Part shown: piece by piece, positions 1-11,009 of the stretch | Layout: each line of letters begins with the position of its first letter | Position numbering within the stretch: the first letter of the stretch is position 1 | NCBI GenBank assembly: GCA_021018995.1 | Contig: CM037593.1 | Span: 7,096,088 to 7,160,087 of the forward strand | DNA: 64,000 bases | Direction of reading: 5' to 3' | From: Chloranthus sessilifolius | Lineage: Eukaryota > Streptophyta > Magnoliopsida > Chloranthales > Chloranthaceae | The notes under the pieces: generated by a model | Database searches by the model: none | Seen by the model: the letters and a program-made list of their open reading frames with translations, nothing else | What the model was told of the DNA's origin: nothing | Position numbers and translations under genes: made by a program

Positions 1-1731
1 ATTCCTTAATGCTAGACAACCATCCCACGAAGAATTTGCCATACCCTCAAAATCCGGGTCTTCGACTTGAATAGACCTTAGAAATTTTCTATCAACATCA
101 TATTCGGGCTCACAATAATGGGAGTATCCTCTAACTCTAGTCTCATCACGGCTTTTGGAACTTCGCCAAGAATTTGGAGTGTAACAGTTTCCTTATTTGG
201 CTAGTTCCCTCTCATTCATCGAGATCGTGGCTTGGATGCTCTTAAGAACATCGGCAATCTCACTCGTACCCATGGTGATCACGACGCACTAAACAAGGGA
301 GCTATGCTGAACAAGCAACTATGAACTAAAAGTAATTGAGTGATTTTAACAAAACAAGGTGAGCACACAAATGTGAACTACAAATCAAATGAGTAATTTT
401 AACAAACACAAGATGTGCACACAAATGAACACACAAATGTGACTACACAACAATTGAGTAATTTTAACAAACACAAGATGTGCATACAAATGAGCACACA
501 AATGTGACTACACACGACATCGAAATGACATACACATGTGAATCAAAATGAATGAAGACTCTCATCAAACACTAGATGTGCACACTAATGAACCCAAATG
601 AAATAAAATGCAATAAAATTGAAATGACATGCAAATATGCCCTAACCTAGAACCTAAGCTTTGATACTAAAACTGACGTAGGACAACGACCTTAAAATCT
701 GCGAATATTTATGATATGCTAATTTGTCGAAATTAAACTAATTAATTGGACAATTAATCACAAATTAAAGCGATACCTTAGGGTTTCGTAGGGTTCTGTT
801 TAGGTGACCATGTTTGATTCACGTTGGGTCTAATCCGACGCGCGAGATTCGTTAGGAATTGCGGAAGAGGCGATCCGAGAGATAGAACTCTTGCTTCGTC
901 TAGGTCGGGGCGTTAGATCGTAACTCGCGGAGGAATCGGTTGTTCCTCACCAGGGCTTTTGAATTGAGGCGGTTAATGGCGCAAATCGAACAAGCTCGAG
1001 CCTAACAACGGTCATGGATCGACGGGCTAAGATCGGATTCGATCCACAAGGATGGACATCGAAGTTGTTCTAGATCTAGGGTTAGGGATTGAAACAATCA
1101 ATTAAAAGGGGAAGAAATTGGATGCACGAGATTGATAAAATTGGGGGTATATTAGCCAAGAACAAGAATAACAGAGATATAAAGAAGATCAAGATAACAT
1201 GGGCCTCACACCCTTGGCCTCACACCAAACCCACATGGGGAAGAAGACTCACTCTTCAAAGCTCATCTTAAGCTCAAAATGCAGTGCACTTTCATTAATT
1301 TTCAACAACTGCCAAAAATGACTTATAGAATAGGCTTTATAGTATTTACAAATGGGAATAACTCTAAAATAGAAAAGTACCATGTTACCCTAAAAGGTAA
1401 CTTACATTTGAAGTAAAAAGAAAATACAAAAAGGACAAAAAGGATAAATTGCGTCACGAGACTTGTTCGAGCGGATTTAGCCTTGAATCCTGATGTCACT
1501 TCGCTCGAGCGACCAAAGACAGAAACTTTTGGTCGAGTTTCTGAAGCTCCTCGCTCGTGCGAGAATAAAGTTCACTCGAGCGAGCATGGGCAGAGGCTCT
1601 CCTTTTGGATTGATCTCTAGGGCCTTTCCTCTGTGGATCTTGACGCTCCCTGGCCCTTCCGTCTCTTCTTCTTCCGCCGGTACACCTTGTACAGCTTGAA
1701 ACCTAGGTCCTCGGTGGCGGCGTTCCCATCA
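1..1731 (-). mobile_element. Ty3/gypsy element, 5' end only, running off the left edge
   Basis: Read on the minus strand this is a 5' LTR (674-1731), a primer-binding site (658-673, complementary to the 3' end of initiator Met-tRNA, in the form GTTTTAGTATCAAAGC), a leader, and the start of a gag region (about 1-260). The gag stretch resembles the minus-strand gag at 33110-33540 and 53520-53840, which supports the family call. The rest of the element and its other LTR lie outside the window, so no target-site duplication can be paired; the candidate right copy is CTTTT at 1732-1736. The visible coding part looks degenerate, so this is a fossil. It sits in the host intron upstream of the first visible exon. 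Confidence 0.8.
674..1731 (-). repeat. 5' LTR of the left-edge gypsy element
   Basis: The repeat is 1058 bp, begins TGACGTAGGAC and ends GTTCCCATCA in plus-strand reading. These are the same ends as the other gypsy LTRs in the window. It carries the shared leader block (cttggcctcacaccaaaccc, about 1210-1245). At the U3 head (1460-1590) it carries several copies of the palindrome CGCTCGAGCG or variants. Confidence 0.8.
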
Positions 1732-2481
1732 CTTTTCCACCCTACAAAAGACATACACATTCAACCTTTTAATTCCTTCCTTAAGCTTTTTAAGTTTAGC
1801 GCATAATCTTAATTCGGTGGTCCCTTTAATCTTCGAAGACTGCCACCACATGCACCACCCAAGAGTCAGCCACCACCTTCCCTTCATGTTTCACATCCTT
1901 TTCCCCATTAAATTATTTAGCAAAATTCATTTGTTAATGATTTTCAACACCTCTTTTCTTCATCTATACTCTATGTTAATCAAGTTTCTACTTGGAGAAT
2001 TACAAAAACACCCTTAGTATATGGGGTTATTTGAATAACATCCTTAATAGTTAGGCTTCTCCATAATCCTTGCTGTTAAACGATATTTTTTGAAAAGGCC
2101 CTTTCAACCCATGTCCATTAAAGGTGTGGCCCTCTAATTAACTACAGGAAAAACCTGCAGCTACTTATAGGTAGCCACAATAAAGTATTACATCAGTTAC
2201 CAAAAAGTTTACCATGTAAAGTTGAACGATCTCATAAATTGTTATCATTGTGTAATAGGAAAATGTGAAAATGGCGAGTTCTCTCTTTATATTTCATTAA
2301 ATGAGATTTGCTTCTCTTTTAAAAGAATTGTTTGGTTGTGAAGGAAGAACATTGAATTCTAAGTTCATTCTCGATTTTGCAAGTTGCACTCGTTTTTTTT
2401 TATTTTTAAAATTAGTTTGTATATGTTTAATAGGTTGTAAATATTCAAATGCTCCATAACTGTTCAGTTTCTTCATGCCAG
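1732..2481. other. Host intron, no gene seen
   Basis: This AT-rich sequence lies between the left-edge gypsy LTR and the first visible exon. I see no coding potential matching the methyltransferase N-terminus and no clear transposon ends. The last bases before 2482 form a plausible polypyrimidine-AG acceptor (ttcttcatgccag). Confidence 0.5.
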
Positions 2482-2668
2482 GTTTTAGAAAATGGAATTT
2501 CTTATGCACTCTCAACAGACGGTCAGAAGACAGGATTTTATGCAGATCAGCGTGAAAATCGTCAGTTCATATCGTCAATTTCAAGTGGTCTGAAAGTACT
2601 TGATGTTTGCTGCTACAGTGGTGGGTTTTCTCTAAATGCAGTCCATGGTGGTGCTAAAGATGTTACCG
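2482..2668 (+). CDS. RlmI-like SAM-dependent rRNA methyltransferase, exon with SAM-binding motif I
   Basis: This exon encodes VLENGISYALSTDGQKTGFY, then ADQRENR, then a Rossmann motif I, VLDVCCYSGGFSLNAVHGGA. The TGFYxDQRENR sequence followed by VLDxCCYSGGF is the hallmark of the RlmI/YccW family, which makes 5-methylcytosine in large-subunit rRNA using S-adenosylmethionine. In plants the protein is generally annotated as a putative organellar or bacterial-type rRNA methyltransferase; targeting cannot be judged because the N-terminus is missing. Exon limits rest on an AG acceptor at 2480-2481 and a GT donor at 2669-2670. The reading enters in phase 0 and leaves after one base of a Gly codon that the next exon completes. 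The N-terminal PUA part expected in this family must lie left of the window. There are no internal stops. Confidence 0.9.
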
Positions 2669-2739
2669 GTAAAATACTAGAGTGCTGAAGCTATTGTTTT
2701 TCATATTATTTCACTCTATATTTTCCAATCTTAATCTAA

Positions 2740-3275
2740 GGGATCTGCTACTGCTAGACCTTCATTTACTAATTGCGCACCAGCTAAAAAGGCTTGCATT
2801 AATTGGTGTGCAACTACTGTTAACTGGTGTGTCATCAGTAATCTCATTAGCTGGTGAGCACATGATGTCATTAATAATGTTAAGGGGACATTATTTTTTT
2901 TTTGCTAACATCGATCACTTTCTGAACGAAAGGATCCATTTGGATATCAGTGAAAGCAATGAGGACTTCTGTAATCTTCTGGCAGCTTTCTTGAAGACTA
3001 AATATTGGATAAAGATGGGAATACTTATGGCTCTTGTACAAAGGGGAATCACTTTCAAAGAAATTTTCTAACATAGGGTAAAATTGATCATGGAAGAGAT
3101 TAGTTGACAACAGTCAAAAGGGGGGGCCTAATTCCAATGCAATAGGCTTCTATTGAGGCCTGGCTCCAATCAGGAATAGTTTACCAATTGGTATGTACAT
3201 ATAAATGATGTATTGCTAATAATGTCATTAATTGGTGTGCGATAAGTAAATGTTAATGTAACAGTAGCAGCTCTC
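2740..3275. mobile_element. hAT-like MITE in the intron between exons 1 and 2
   Basis: A 536-bp insert is flanked by a perfect 8-bp duplication, TAATCTAA (2732-2739 and 3276-3283). Its ends are imperfect inverted repeats: GGGATCTGCTACTG on the left and the complement of GAGAGCTGCTACTG on the right. The motif attaattggtgtgc recurs near both ends (about 2794 and 3232). An 8-bp duplication points to the hAT superfamily. It has no coding capacity. Confidence 0.7.
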
Positions 3276-3493
3276 TAATCTAATCAAAAGAAAATTCAAA
3301 GATGTTTCGCCTTTGTCTATTAATGCAAGCCAATTAATCTGTGTAGAATATTGGTTGTTTCAATGCCAAAATTTTATCCTTATTTCCAACTTATGCTCGT
3401 CTTTGAGCAAGAAAACAAAGTTACCCTCTAGAGTCTAGAATCACACCTGAGCAGTACAAGGTGAATGCACGACTTCTATTTAATGATCCTGAT

Positions 3494-3667
3494 CATGGTT
3501 CAAAATTCCGGATGAAACCGATATGTATCGTCCGATAAGTATTGGTTTCGGAGGTCACCGTGTCGATATGTTGAATGTATAGTCTGGAACCGGGACATAT
3601 CTTCCAATACATATCGGTTTTGGAGCTGGACGATACGTACCGGAAAACCGAAATTTTGATCCTGGTG
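3494..3667. mobile_element. hAT-like MITE remnant (CATGGATCAAAAT family)
   Basis: The left end catggttcaaaattccgg faces the right end ccgaaattttgatcctgg, matching the terminal repeats of better-preserved family members at 11704, 13293, 15263 and 35035. The interior has the same type of repeated cgatatgtatcg/cggttt motifs. No convincing 8-bp duplication remains, so this is an older or edge-damaged copy. It lies 70 bp upstream of host exon 2. Confidence 0.55.
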
Positions 3668-3737
3668 CCACCTAGATTATAGGAACCTGCCACTGTAATA
3701 CTTTCTAAAATTTCGATTGAATCTTATTCCCTGTCAG

Positions 3738-3922
3738 GCATTGATACCTCATTGCCGGCTTTGGAGCTTGCAAAAGAAAATATTCTTCTGAATAACCTGG
3801 ACCCAATTAGAATATCGTTTCTGAGAGAAGATGCAACAGAGTTCATGAGAGCGGCTGATTCTAGACATGAATCATGGGATTTGGTTATTTTGGATCCACC
3901 GAAGCTAGCACCTCGAAGAAAG
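3738..3922 (+). CDS. RlmI-like SAM-dependent rRNA methyltransferase, exon with DPPK motif
   Basis: The exon opens with the last two bases of the split Gly codon and reads GIDTSLPALELAKENILLNN, then the region that binds the cofactor adenosine, then WDLVILDPPKLAPRRK. The acidic residue after motif I (the D of GIDTS) and the DPPK motif IV are the expected cofactor and substrate-pocket elements of this family. It is flanked by a CTGTCAG acceptor (ends 3737) and an AAG|GTACCC donor (3923). Together with exon 1 it gives 124 whole codons. The next exon lies 23.9 kb downstream, so transcription must cross the Tat-like and gag-only elements described below. Confidence 0.9.
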
Positions 3923-3999
3923 GTACCCTACTTCTTTCTAAGGTGGTTCAATCAATATTGATGTTTGTTTGTAGTTCCTAGTCAGTAGTCACCTTTCAC

Positions 4000-4412
4000 C
4001 ATAGTCACAAAAGTCTCCGACTTTCTCAAAAAATCGGAAAAGTTGGGGAATTGCAGAGTTGCAGTCATCCCGACTTTATTGCCGATTAATCGGCCAAGTC
4101 GTGACTCGTCCAATTAATTGACGATGTTTGGAATGCAGACAATTGTTTTCTTTATTTTTTCACTTATACTTGAGGGGAAAAAAATCGTCTAGGTTTTGTA
4201 CTATTTTGTTTAGTTTGTTCATAAAAAATTCTTTAGGTTTTTCCTATTTTGTACTATTTGTTCATTACAATTATTTTAACTTGAAATATATTATGATAAA
4301 CTTTTTATATTTTAATTTTTGTTTTATTTCCCCCTATGTTTTTAAATTTTGACCGATTTTCCCGACTTAGACCCTTGCCGATTTATTGCCGACTCCTGAC
4401 TTTGTGACTACG
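4000..4412. mobile_element. hAT-like MITE, CATAGTCACAAAG family
   Basis: This 413-bp element has terminal inverted repeats CATAGTCACAAAAG and the complement of CTTTGTGACTACG. The flanking 8-bp duplication is CCTTTCAC / CCTCTCAC (3992-3999, 4413-4420; one mismatch). The interior is AT-rich with repeated ccgattaatcggcc-type motifs. A second, larger copy of the same family in opposite orientation lies at 10791-12974, and a degraded end is seen near 27517. Confidence 0.75.
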
Positions 4413-4420
4413 CCTCTCAC

Positions 4421-4850
4421 GATCTAGTTCAAATGGTTTCAATCGATTGACATTGAAAATGTCTTTTTGCGTAATCTCATGAATTTAAAATCTCTGCCAT
4501 CTAGAGGCTTACTTCTTCCACAAAACCTCTTATGGCTTATTAAAGAAATTTGCTACACACTGAAAGTATAGACAATTAGATTCCTTAATCCTGGTTTGAA
4601 ATGGTAAAAGGTTTGGGGTGTTGTTAACACGGATTTTTAAGTAATCGAAAATACGAAAGACGCTTTCCTACTTGAGAAGTTCTTCTAGTTCAGAGCTCGA
4701 TGAGAGTAAAAATAGAATAGAATGAAAGAGATGGACGATATTTATATAAAATAGACTTCGCCTACTTAAAGTAGAAGTCAAACCTTCTCTAAAAAGTTGA
4801 CCCACACAGGTTGACCCCTGCGTGGCTCCTAGTCCACTTGCATGCTCTCC
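4421..4850. other. Intron and possible LTR start, nothing coding
   Basis: Up to about 4621 this is plain AT-rich intron. At 4622 the sequence TGTTAACACGG could be an LTR-type TG start, preceded by GGTGT. A TTTACA end followed by AGTGT occurs at 10663-10673, but the pairing is weak. If true, a large LTR-like unit would span 4622-10668 and contain the next several features. Confidence 0.25.
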
Positions 4851-4922
4851 AACCCTCCCTCTTTCTCTCTCCTTTTGCTCACTTAGGGACCCACCTGCGT
4901 GGGTCCCTTTTTCCCACTCTCT

Positions 4923-4957
<35 letters not shown>

Positions 4958-5064
4958 TTTGATCCATGCAGGTACCCATGTGTGGGTCCTTTCCATTTTC
5001 TCTTTCCTTTATCCCACACAAGGATCCACCTGCATGAGTCCCCCTTTTCCACTCTCCAACTCTT

Positions 5065-5096
<32 letters not shown>

Positions 5097-5970
5097 GCTA
5101 AGTGGGCCCCTCTCTCCCACTCTCTCTAACTCTTGCTCTTTCTCTCTCTTCCTTTGACCCATGCAGGGACGCACCTGCCTGGGTCCTCTCTCCCACTCTC
5201 TCTAACTCTTGCTCTTTCTTTCTCTTCCTTTGACCCACACAGGGACCCACCTGCGTGGGTCCCAGTGTTACCTAGACACGTGGCATAGGTGCCAACTGTC
5301 AAGTTGCCACTAGATGTTTGGCACGCCATTTTCTAAAGATTCTAATATGACGACACAACCTTAAAAAAAATATATTAAATAAATAGAACATATATAGAAA
5401 AGAATTGAAGGGAAATCTTAGAGAACCAATTGAGATATGTAACGAAAAGATACATAGTTTATGCCATGAATCTAAATAAAAGTATACTATATTATAAAAA
5501 TCGTGTTCAACAACCCAAACATTTTAATTAGCAGTTACTAAATTTTACACAAATTTAATTTTTTAAACGAAGTTCGATTTATCATTGTCAAAACGATGAA
5601 CATTTGATGGTATTATGTGGTATTTTCATAAGTGCATAGAAGTTTTGTGCTGTTTGAGGAGTGTCCAAGTTCCACCAAGTGCCGACACATGTGCCAAGTG
5701 CTACCACGTGTCGGCAAGGAAAAAATCCCAAAAGTAGAACCAAGGTAACATTGGTGGGTCCCTTCCTTTTCTCTCTTCTTTCTCTCTCTTTCCCCTTGAC
5801 CAAGGCAAGGGACCCACCTGCGTGGGTTCCTTTCCTTTTGTCTCTTTTCTTTCTCTCTCTTTCTCTTTCCTTCTCTTTCTCTCTCGTTTCCTCTAGCCCA
5901 CACAGGGACCCACGCAGGTGGGTCCCACTCATTTTCTCTTTCTACCATGTGGCCCACGCAAAGGTCAACC
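4851..5970. repeat. CT-rich tract with dispersed copies of a GGGACCCAC...GTGGGTCCC palindrome
   Basis: At least seven copies or near-copies of a palindrome with arms GGGACCCAC and GTGGGTCCC and a 4-nt centre lie at about 4885, 4965, 5010, 5160, 5235, 5808, 5895 and 5950. They are separated by CT-rich stretches, including simple (CT)n runs at about 4924-4953 and 5064-5092. The copies differ by several bases. Open frames through this tract are artefacts of the Arg/Glu or Ser/Leu repeats. 5271-5750 is AT-rich without recognisable content. Confidence 0.75.
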
Positions 5971-6011
5971 TGTGTGGGTTCACTTTAAATATTAAAAAAA
6001 GAGAGGGAGGT

Positions 6012-8444
6012 TGTAACGACCCGAAATTTCCAAGTCGGAAGATATAGAAATACCGGGTCGCTAGATCATAATTCATAATCTATATATAAAGTTTTTTTGG
6101 TATCAAATGGAAATCAATTTAAAAAGGGAATTGAAATAACTGTTCCAACGTCCCGAAATGAAAAACAAATCAAAGTATACCACCGGTGACGGCCGTACGT
6201 CACGCAAACAATGGCACTTACATCGATATCCAAAAAGATGAGTCATAATCAATTCAAGGAAAACTCATTTAAAATTGTACCAATTCCAAATCACCAGAAG
6301 ATTTCTTAGTGTAAAACTCCTCGGGTGGAGGATCTTCCTTGTCTTCCGGCACAAAATCAGGGTCTTCGTCAGCGTCAGTACCTGTGACACAGTGTCAGGG
6401 TGAGCTAATACCCCACATGCTTAGTAGGGCAGTCCCAATAATCTAACACATATAGCTCATACTGATTCTAATAGGAGTCATTGCAATTTACATTCCAAGA
6501 TGATTATTTCTAAGTACATAATCGAATTAATAATACATTTTTCGGTGGATTCCAGATGTCATATTCAGAGGGTCCAAAAGTAAATTTCATGCACATGCTC
6601 CAATACGATGCCTTACATGATGTTTTATTCATTTCATATGCCATTTCTTATATTCATGCATGGCTTAAATAATATAACTTAAAAATCTCTAACGCAGATA
6701 TAACGCTAGAGCCGATGTCAATGCCGATGGGGATCCTAGCTATCATCGTTCATGAACAATTTTCAATGTGCTCAAACTCCTGCTTTGTGAGGAATACTTG
6801 TGTGGTTCAATGGACTGTTGTCATAATTCAATATGTACAATAACACGATTCAATGTTCGATATGTGTGTCGTTGCACATAATCCGTTCAAATGAATCGCT
6901 TCAAATCACATGCAAGTTCTAGACGTAATATTGTGTTCATATTCCATAAATAGTTCAGAGTTCGATGTTCAATGAATTTCGGAGGTTTGATGCGAGTACA
7001 ATATTCGATGAGTTCCAATTGTTCAATGAGTTCAAATATCCAATGTGCACGAATATCAATGGGTTGCAATTGTTCAAAGGTGTATGATGCTGAATGATTT
7101 CAATTATTCACAGTGTGTGCTATAATCAATGACTTTCAATGGTTCAAATAATAATACAACAATCAATGGGTTTCAATATTCTAATTCTGACTATAAGGAG
7201 ATATTTTTGCAACTCATTGAATCACTAAACAACTACGAGTCAGAAGTATACAATATGAGTTGATCATTGAAATTCCCCTACCTTCTGTCTTAATGTCGCA
7301 AGAAGGAAGTGAGATGATCCTTATCAATGGCAACCGATTCCCTCTTCTATAGCACATACGCAAGTGATGCATCAATGATCGATTATAATTACACACGATT
7401 CAAAGTGCTTAATACTACCCCAAGAAAGAGGGCTGAAACAAACAAGTTCGACATAACTCGCTCGAGCGACAAGTGGTGTTCGCTCGAGTAACTTACTCCA
7501 GAAAGAATTCTGTGCACTCTTCGGCATCTTGCTCGAGCGACAACCAAACTCGCTCGAGCGACTTTTGGTCGAAAGTTTGGCCTTATTTCTGAAGCGTCCT
7601 TGCTCGAACGAAAAGTGAACTTGCTTGAGCAACTCTGGGCGAGTTCGAAAGATAAACCCTCTTTCTCACCCAAAGTCGAAGTCCGAAAATAAGAAATAAA
7701 GATCCGGCAAATATGTAACTAAGATCTGAAAATAAAAATTTAAACAAATTAGGATCCGGAAATACAAGATGATAATATCCACCTCTTGAGGCGTGATGGT
7801 GGATCTCCGATGCACGGTGTTTGAGGAGGTCAAGTTTCACACTTTAGCTCGTCTACGGTTTCCTCCTTTCTCCTTGATCTTAAGGGTGGAAATATTCAGG
7901 GTGATTCTAGTGGAAGAATACCCAACATATTCTAGGGTGGGTTGAAGAGATGGGTTGAGGAAAAAGAGTGTTGATGGCTAGGGTTTTCGTAAGAAAAGAA
8001 AAAGAAAAAGGGTTTTCTTACGGTTCTTCTATAACACACCTTTCTATCACTTAATGGAGATTATCCTGTGTTAGGTTGACACACCAAGGAAGGGTGTATA
8101 GGTGTTTACTTCCAGGTCCAAAATAAAGGTCTTATATTCACACACCAAGGTTTGATCCTTTGACCTCTTGTCTGTAACTCAAGCCTCTAACCAGTAACAT
8201 AACTTGTGTTGAATAATGACGAAAATAAATATAAAAATTTGATGACCAAAACGTGTATTCTTTACTTATCCCGTTTTTGAAAGATCAAGGCGTTCGATGT
8301 ATACATTCGAAAATTTGCGTACTTCATAATCCGAAGATCGGTTTATATTCCGTACTTGTGCACACTCCTTAAATATGGGTGGGTCTGAGAGCCACATCTA
8401 GTGGTCAATGGTTTGGCCGAGGTAAAAATATTTGGATTGTTACA
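6012..8444. mobile_element. Solo LTR of a second gypsy-type family (TGTAACGACCCG...TGTTACA)
   Basis: This 2433-bp unit starts TGTAACGACCCG and ends TTGGATTGTTACA. It is flanked by a perfect 5-bp duplication GAGGT (6007-6011 and 8445-8449). The empty site survives in the duplicated copy nearby (GAGGGAGGTTACC, about 8840-8853), which proves the boundaries. No coding region is present, so it is best read as a solo LTR left by LTR-LTR recombination. The TGTAACGACC end is common among plant gypsy LTRs; the clade is not determined. A CGCTCGAGCG palindrome array lies inside at about 7455-7640. Confidence 0.85.
7455..7640. repeat. Array of CGCTCGAGCGA palindromes inside the solo LTR
   Basis: At least four clear copies of CTCGCTCGAGCGA or close variants occur, plus degraded ones (cttgctcgaacg, cttgcttgagca). 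Flanking words (ttttggtcga, tttctgaagc, agtgaac) recur in the unrelated left-edge LTR at 1480-1600. Confidence 0.8.
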
Positions 8445-8746
8445 GAGGTTACCTTTTTGCAGCGCATCATGATACGAATTTTGTTCTCAAAATTCGTTAG
8501 AAACACCCAAATAGTGCCAAAATGGCCCAAATTTCTGATGTCGCGTGAGCCTTACCCACGCTCCCCAATTCTTATTGGTTCGAGGGTTGCGTAGGTGATA
8601 ATCCTTACCATCTACACAGAAGTAAGTGTCACTTCTGATTGACCTGTGTGACACATGAGGCCCGTGCAACCCGTTTTCACTGTGGATCTCATTAAATGTT
8701 ACATAGCCTGTCGGATGGTATTTTATAGTAACCACCACAATAACTC

Positions 8747-8756
8747 TATAAATAGC
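8747..8756 (+). promoter_or_regulatory. TATA-box-like site, first copy
   Basis: TATAAATAGC is followed by a CT-rich leader (agcctcccctcag). This is the layout of a plant TATA promoter, probably of an LTR. The call is from motif and context only. Confidence 0.4.
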
Positions 8757-9142
8757 AGCCTCCCCTCAGATTTATGAATCTATAAATCTTACGAAAAGGT
8801 CAACCTGCGTGGGTCCACTTTAAATATTACAAAAAGTGAGGGAGGTTACCTTTTTGCATCCCATCATGATACAAATTTTATTCTCAAAATTCGTTAAGAG
8901 ACACCCAAATATTGCCAAAATGGCCCAAATTTCTGATGTCGCGCGAGTCTTACCCACGTGCCTCAAATCTTTTTGGTTCGAGGGTTGCGTAGGTGATAAT
9001 CCTTACCATCTACGCAGAAGTAAGCATCACTTCTCATCGACTCGTGTGACACATGAGGCCCGTGCAACCCGTTTTCACCGTGGATCTCATTAAAAGTTAT
9101 AGACCGTCGGATGGTAATTTCTAGTAACCACCACAGTAATTC

Positions 9143-9152
9143 TATAAATAGC
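9143..9152 (+). promoter_or_regulatory. TATA-box-like site, second copy
   Basis: TATAAATAGC is repeated in the second copy of the duplicated unit, with the same cctcccctcag leader. Conservation of this block in both copies supports a functional past. Confidence 0.4.
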
Positions 9153-9190
9153 AACCTCCCCTCAGATTTACGGATCCAAAAATCTTACAT

Positions 9191-10664
9191 CGAAGCTCTG
9201 CCGAAGTTCCGCGTGAAGGTCCTGCGAGATACCTTATTCAAGGTATCTCTCTCATTATTCTTCTCTCTTCTCATTAAGTCCGGAACTTGACTATGTGGGC
9301 CTACCATTGGCCAATGTCTAAGTCCCTTAAATCTGTCAGTTAGGTTATGTAGGTCTATACTAGACCCATGCCTAAGATCATCGTATATCATGCTTAGGTT
9401 ATGCGGGGTTATTATTAGCCCATGCCCAAGACCTCATTTATTTGGGTTGCACATAGGCAATTTGGGTTATAACGTCCATGCCTAAGGTCCCTAAACACGA
9501 GGGTTGCAACTATCATTTACAAGGTGACTCTTTGTATATTGAAGGTTGTGTCTACGAATTTGAGAGATAGAATGAGACGTTGATCGTGGCTTCATTATAT
9601 ATAAATAACAATTTTGTCCGATCGTGATTACGACCAAGCAATCGTTACCTTAACCAATATTGATCGTGATCAATTCCAATCGACCATCGAATTACGTAAT
9701 AGTATTCATAGTCATCATTCATCGACTAGTTGTGAGCATATCCTCGACATTGCAGTTTCCCTCACGGTTTGGTTATCACTTCCATAAATTAGGGGTTGGA
9801 CCTTAACCTTGAGATCAGTAATTTCTTTGAAGATATTAGGTTTAATCTAACGGTGTGATCATCACATATGACGGATATCATGATTCATGGTTCAATTCAA
9901 CGGTGTGGTCATCACACATGGATAGGACCACTAATTTATGATTCAATCCAACGGTAGAATCATCACATGTTGAAGAAAATTTGAAATTATGGTTCGATCC
10001 ATTGGTCGAATCATCATGTATGGAGAAAATCATGGATTTGGAGTCATGTTGACTACGAGTTGTCTTAGATCGTGATTAAACCACGAAGGGTTCCAATCTA
10101 AATCGAGACCTATCATGGTGATAATTTCTGAATTTTAAGGAATCTGATGATATTTGACCATGATTAGGTACTCCTATAATTTATTTTGATGATCAGCCAT
10201 CAAAAGATATGGACCCAGTATTCGAGTTCGTTTTCGAGACAATACATCAAGAATTTGTTTTAATGTTCATCCATGAGCTCCGAGTTCCTATAATGATCCA
10301 TGCCTATCAATCAGATGGGTCCGACTTCCGGCAGAGAGGCTCTTTCATTTGTCGTCCCCTGTTTTATATCACTCAAGTTTCTGACGAGGACAGCATGCTC
10401 CGCATCTATCTCTGGACACTTTGACGATGATGCTAATGAAGACTTAGAATTTATGAATTTTTATTCTTTTTCCAAGATGTAATTAACTTACCTTTTTTTT
10501 GTAGCTTTTAGTAAGAGGTATACATTATTGTGATGTAATCATCGGGGCATCGACAACGATACCTGGAAGTGTAAAGTCCACCATTTCAATAAAACCCCCT
10601 CTCCTCACGAGGAGAAATTTGTTATGATTTATGAGTGAATTTATTCTTACACAAATTTGTTGTT
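9191..10664. other. Unassigned repeat-like region, no gene recognised
   Basis: The first part (9191-9530) has repeated phrases about 60-80 bp apart built on 'ggttatg(c/t)g...ccatgcctaag'. 9840-10060 holds a second set ('caatccaacggt...gaatcatcacat'), repeated three or four times. The short open frame at 10209-10424 resembles nothing I know. The end near 10590 (aataaaacccc) could be a poly(A) signal. This may be the interior or LTR of a decayed retroelement. Confidence 0.35.
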
Positions 10665-11009
10665 TACAAGTGTCAAGCGTGAAGACACGGGTTCGAATCT
10701 AAAAAGCAGTCACTTTGTGTGTAAATAACCAAAGGTAAGGTTTGTATTCCGTCCACCCCTCCCAACACTCCATATGTATGGGACCAGCACCATAGTCTCA
10801 AAGTTAGGAGTTAAACAATAAATCGGCAAGGGTCTAAGTTTCGAAAAATCGGCAGAAGTCGGTTAAAGTCGGAAAAATCTGGAAAAATAAAAAAATTTAA
10901 AAATATATCATAATATATTTCAAGTTAAAAATAATAATTTTATTGAAAAAATAGGCAAAACATAAATATTTTTTATGAATAAATTGAACAAATTAGTACA
11001 AAACCTAAG

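Larger units (their letters stand above)
8450..9190 (+). repeat. Tandem duplication of a promoter-like unit of about 400 bp
   Basis: Two copies sit head to tail. The first runs from about 5950-6011 and continues at 8450-8791 (split by the solo LTR). The second is about 8792-9190. Both hold aaggtcaacctg(c/t)gtgggt, ctttaaatatta, gagggaggttacctttttgca, a stretch around gcccaaatttctgatgtcgcg, and a TATA-like block followed by cctcccctcagattta. Their similarity by eye is near 90 percent. Confidence 0.8.

Noticed and set aside
2682-3110. Open frames on both strands between exons 1 and 2
   Set aside because: They fall in the 536-bp hAT-like MITE and do not resemble known proteins.
4668-5174. Long open frames rich in Arg/Glu or Ser/Leu on both strands
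   Set aside because: They arise from (CT)n runs and palindrome repeats, with no start context or family match.
5588-6047. Overlapping frames in three phases over CT-rich sequence
   Set aside because: Low-complexity DNA reads open in several frames; no protein pattern.
10209-10424. 71-codon frame near the end of the repeat region
   Set aside because: No homology that I recognise and no gene signals; left as unassigned.
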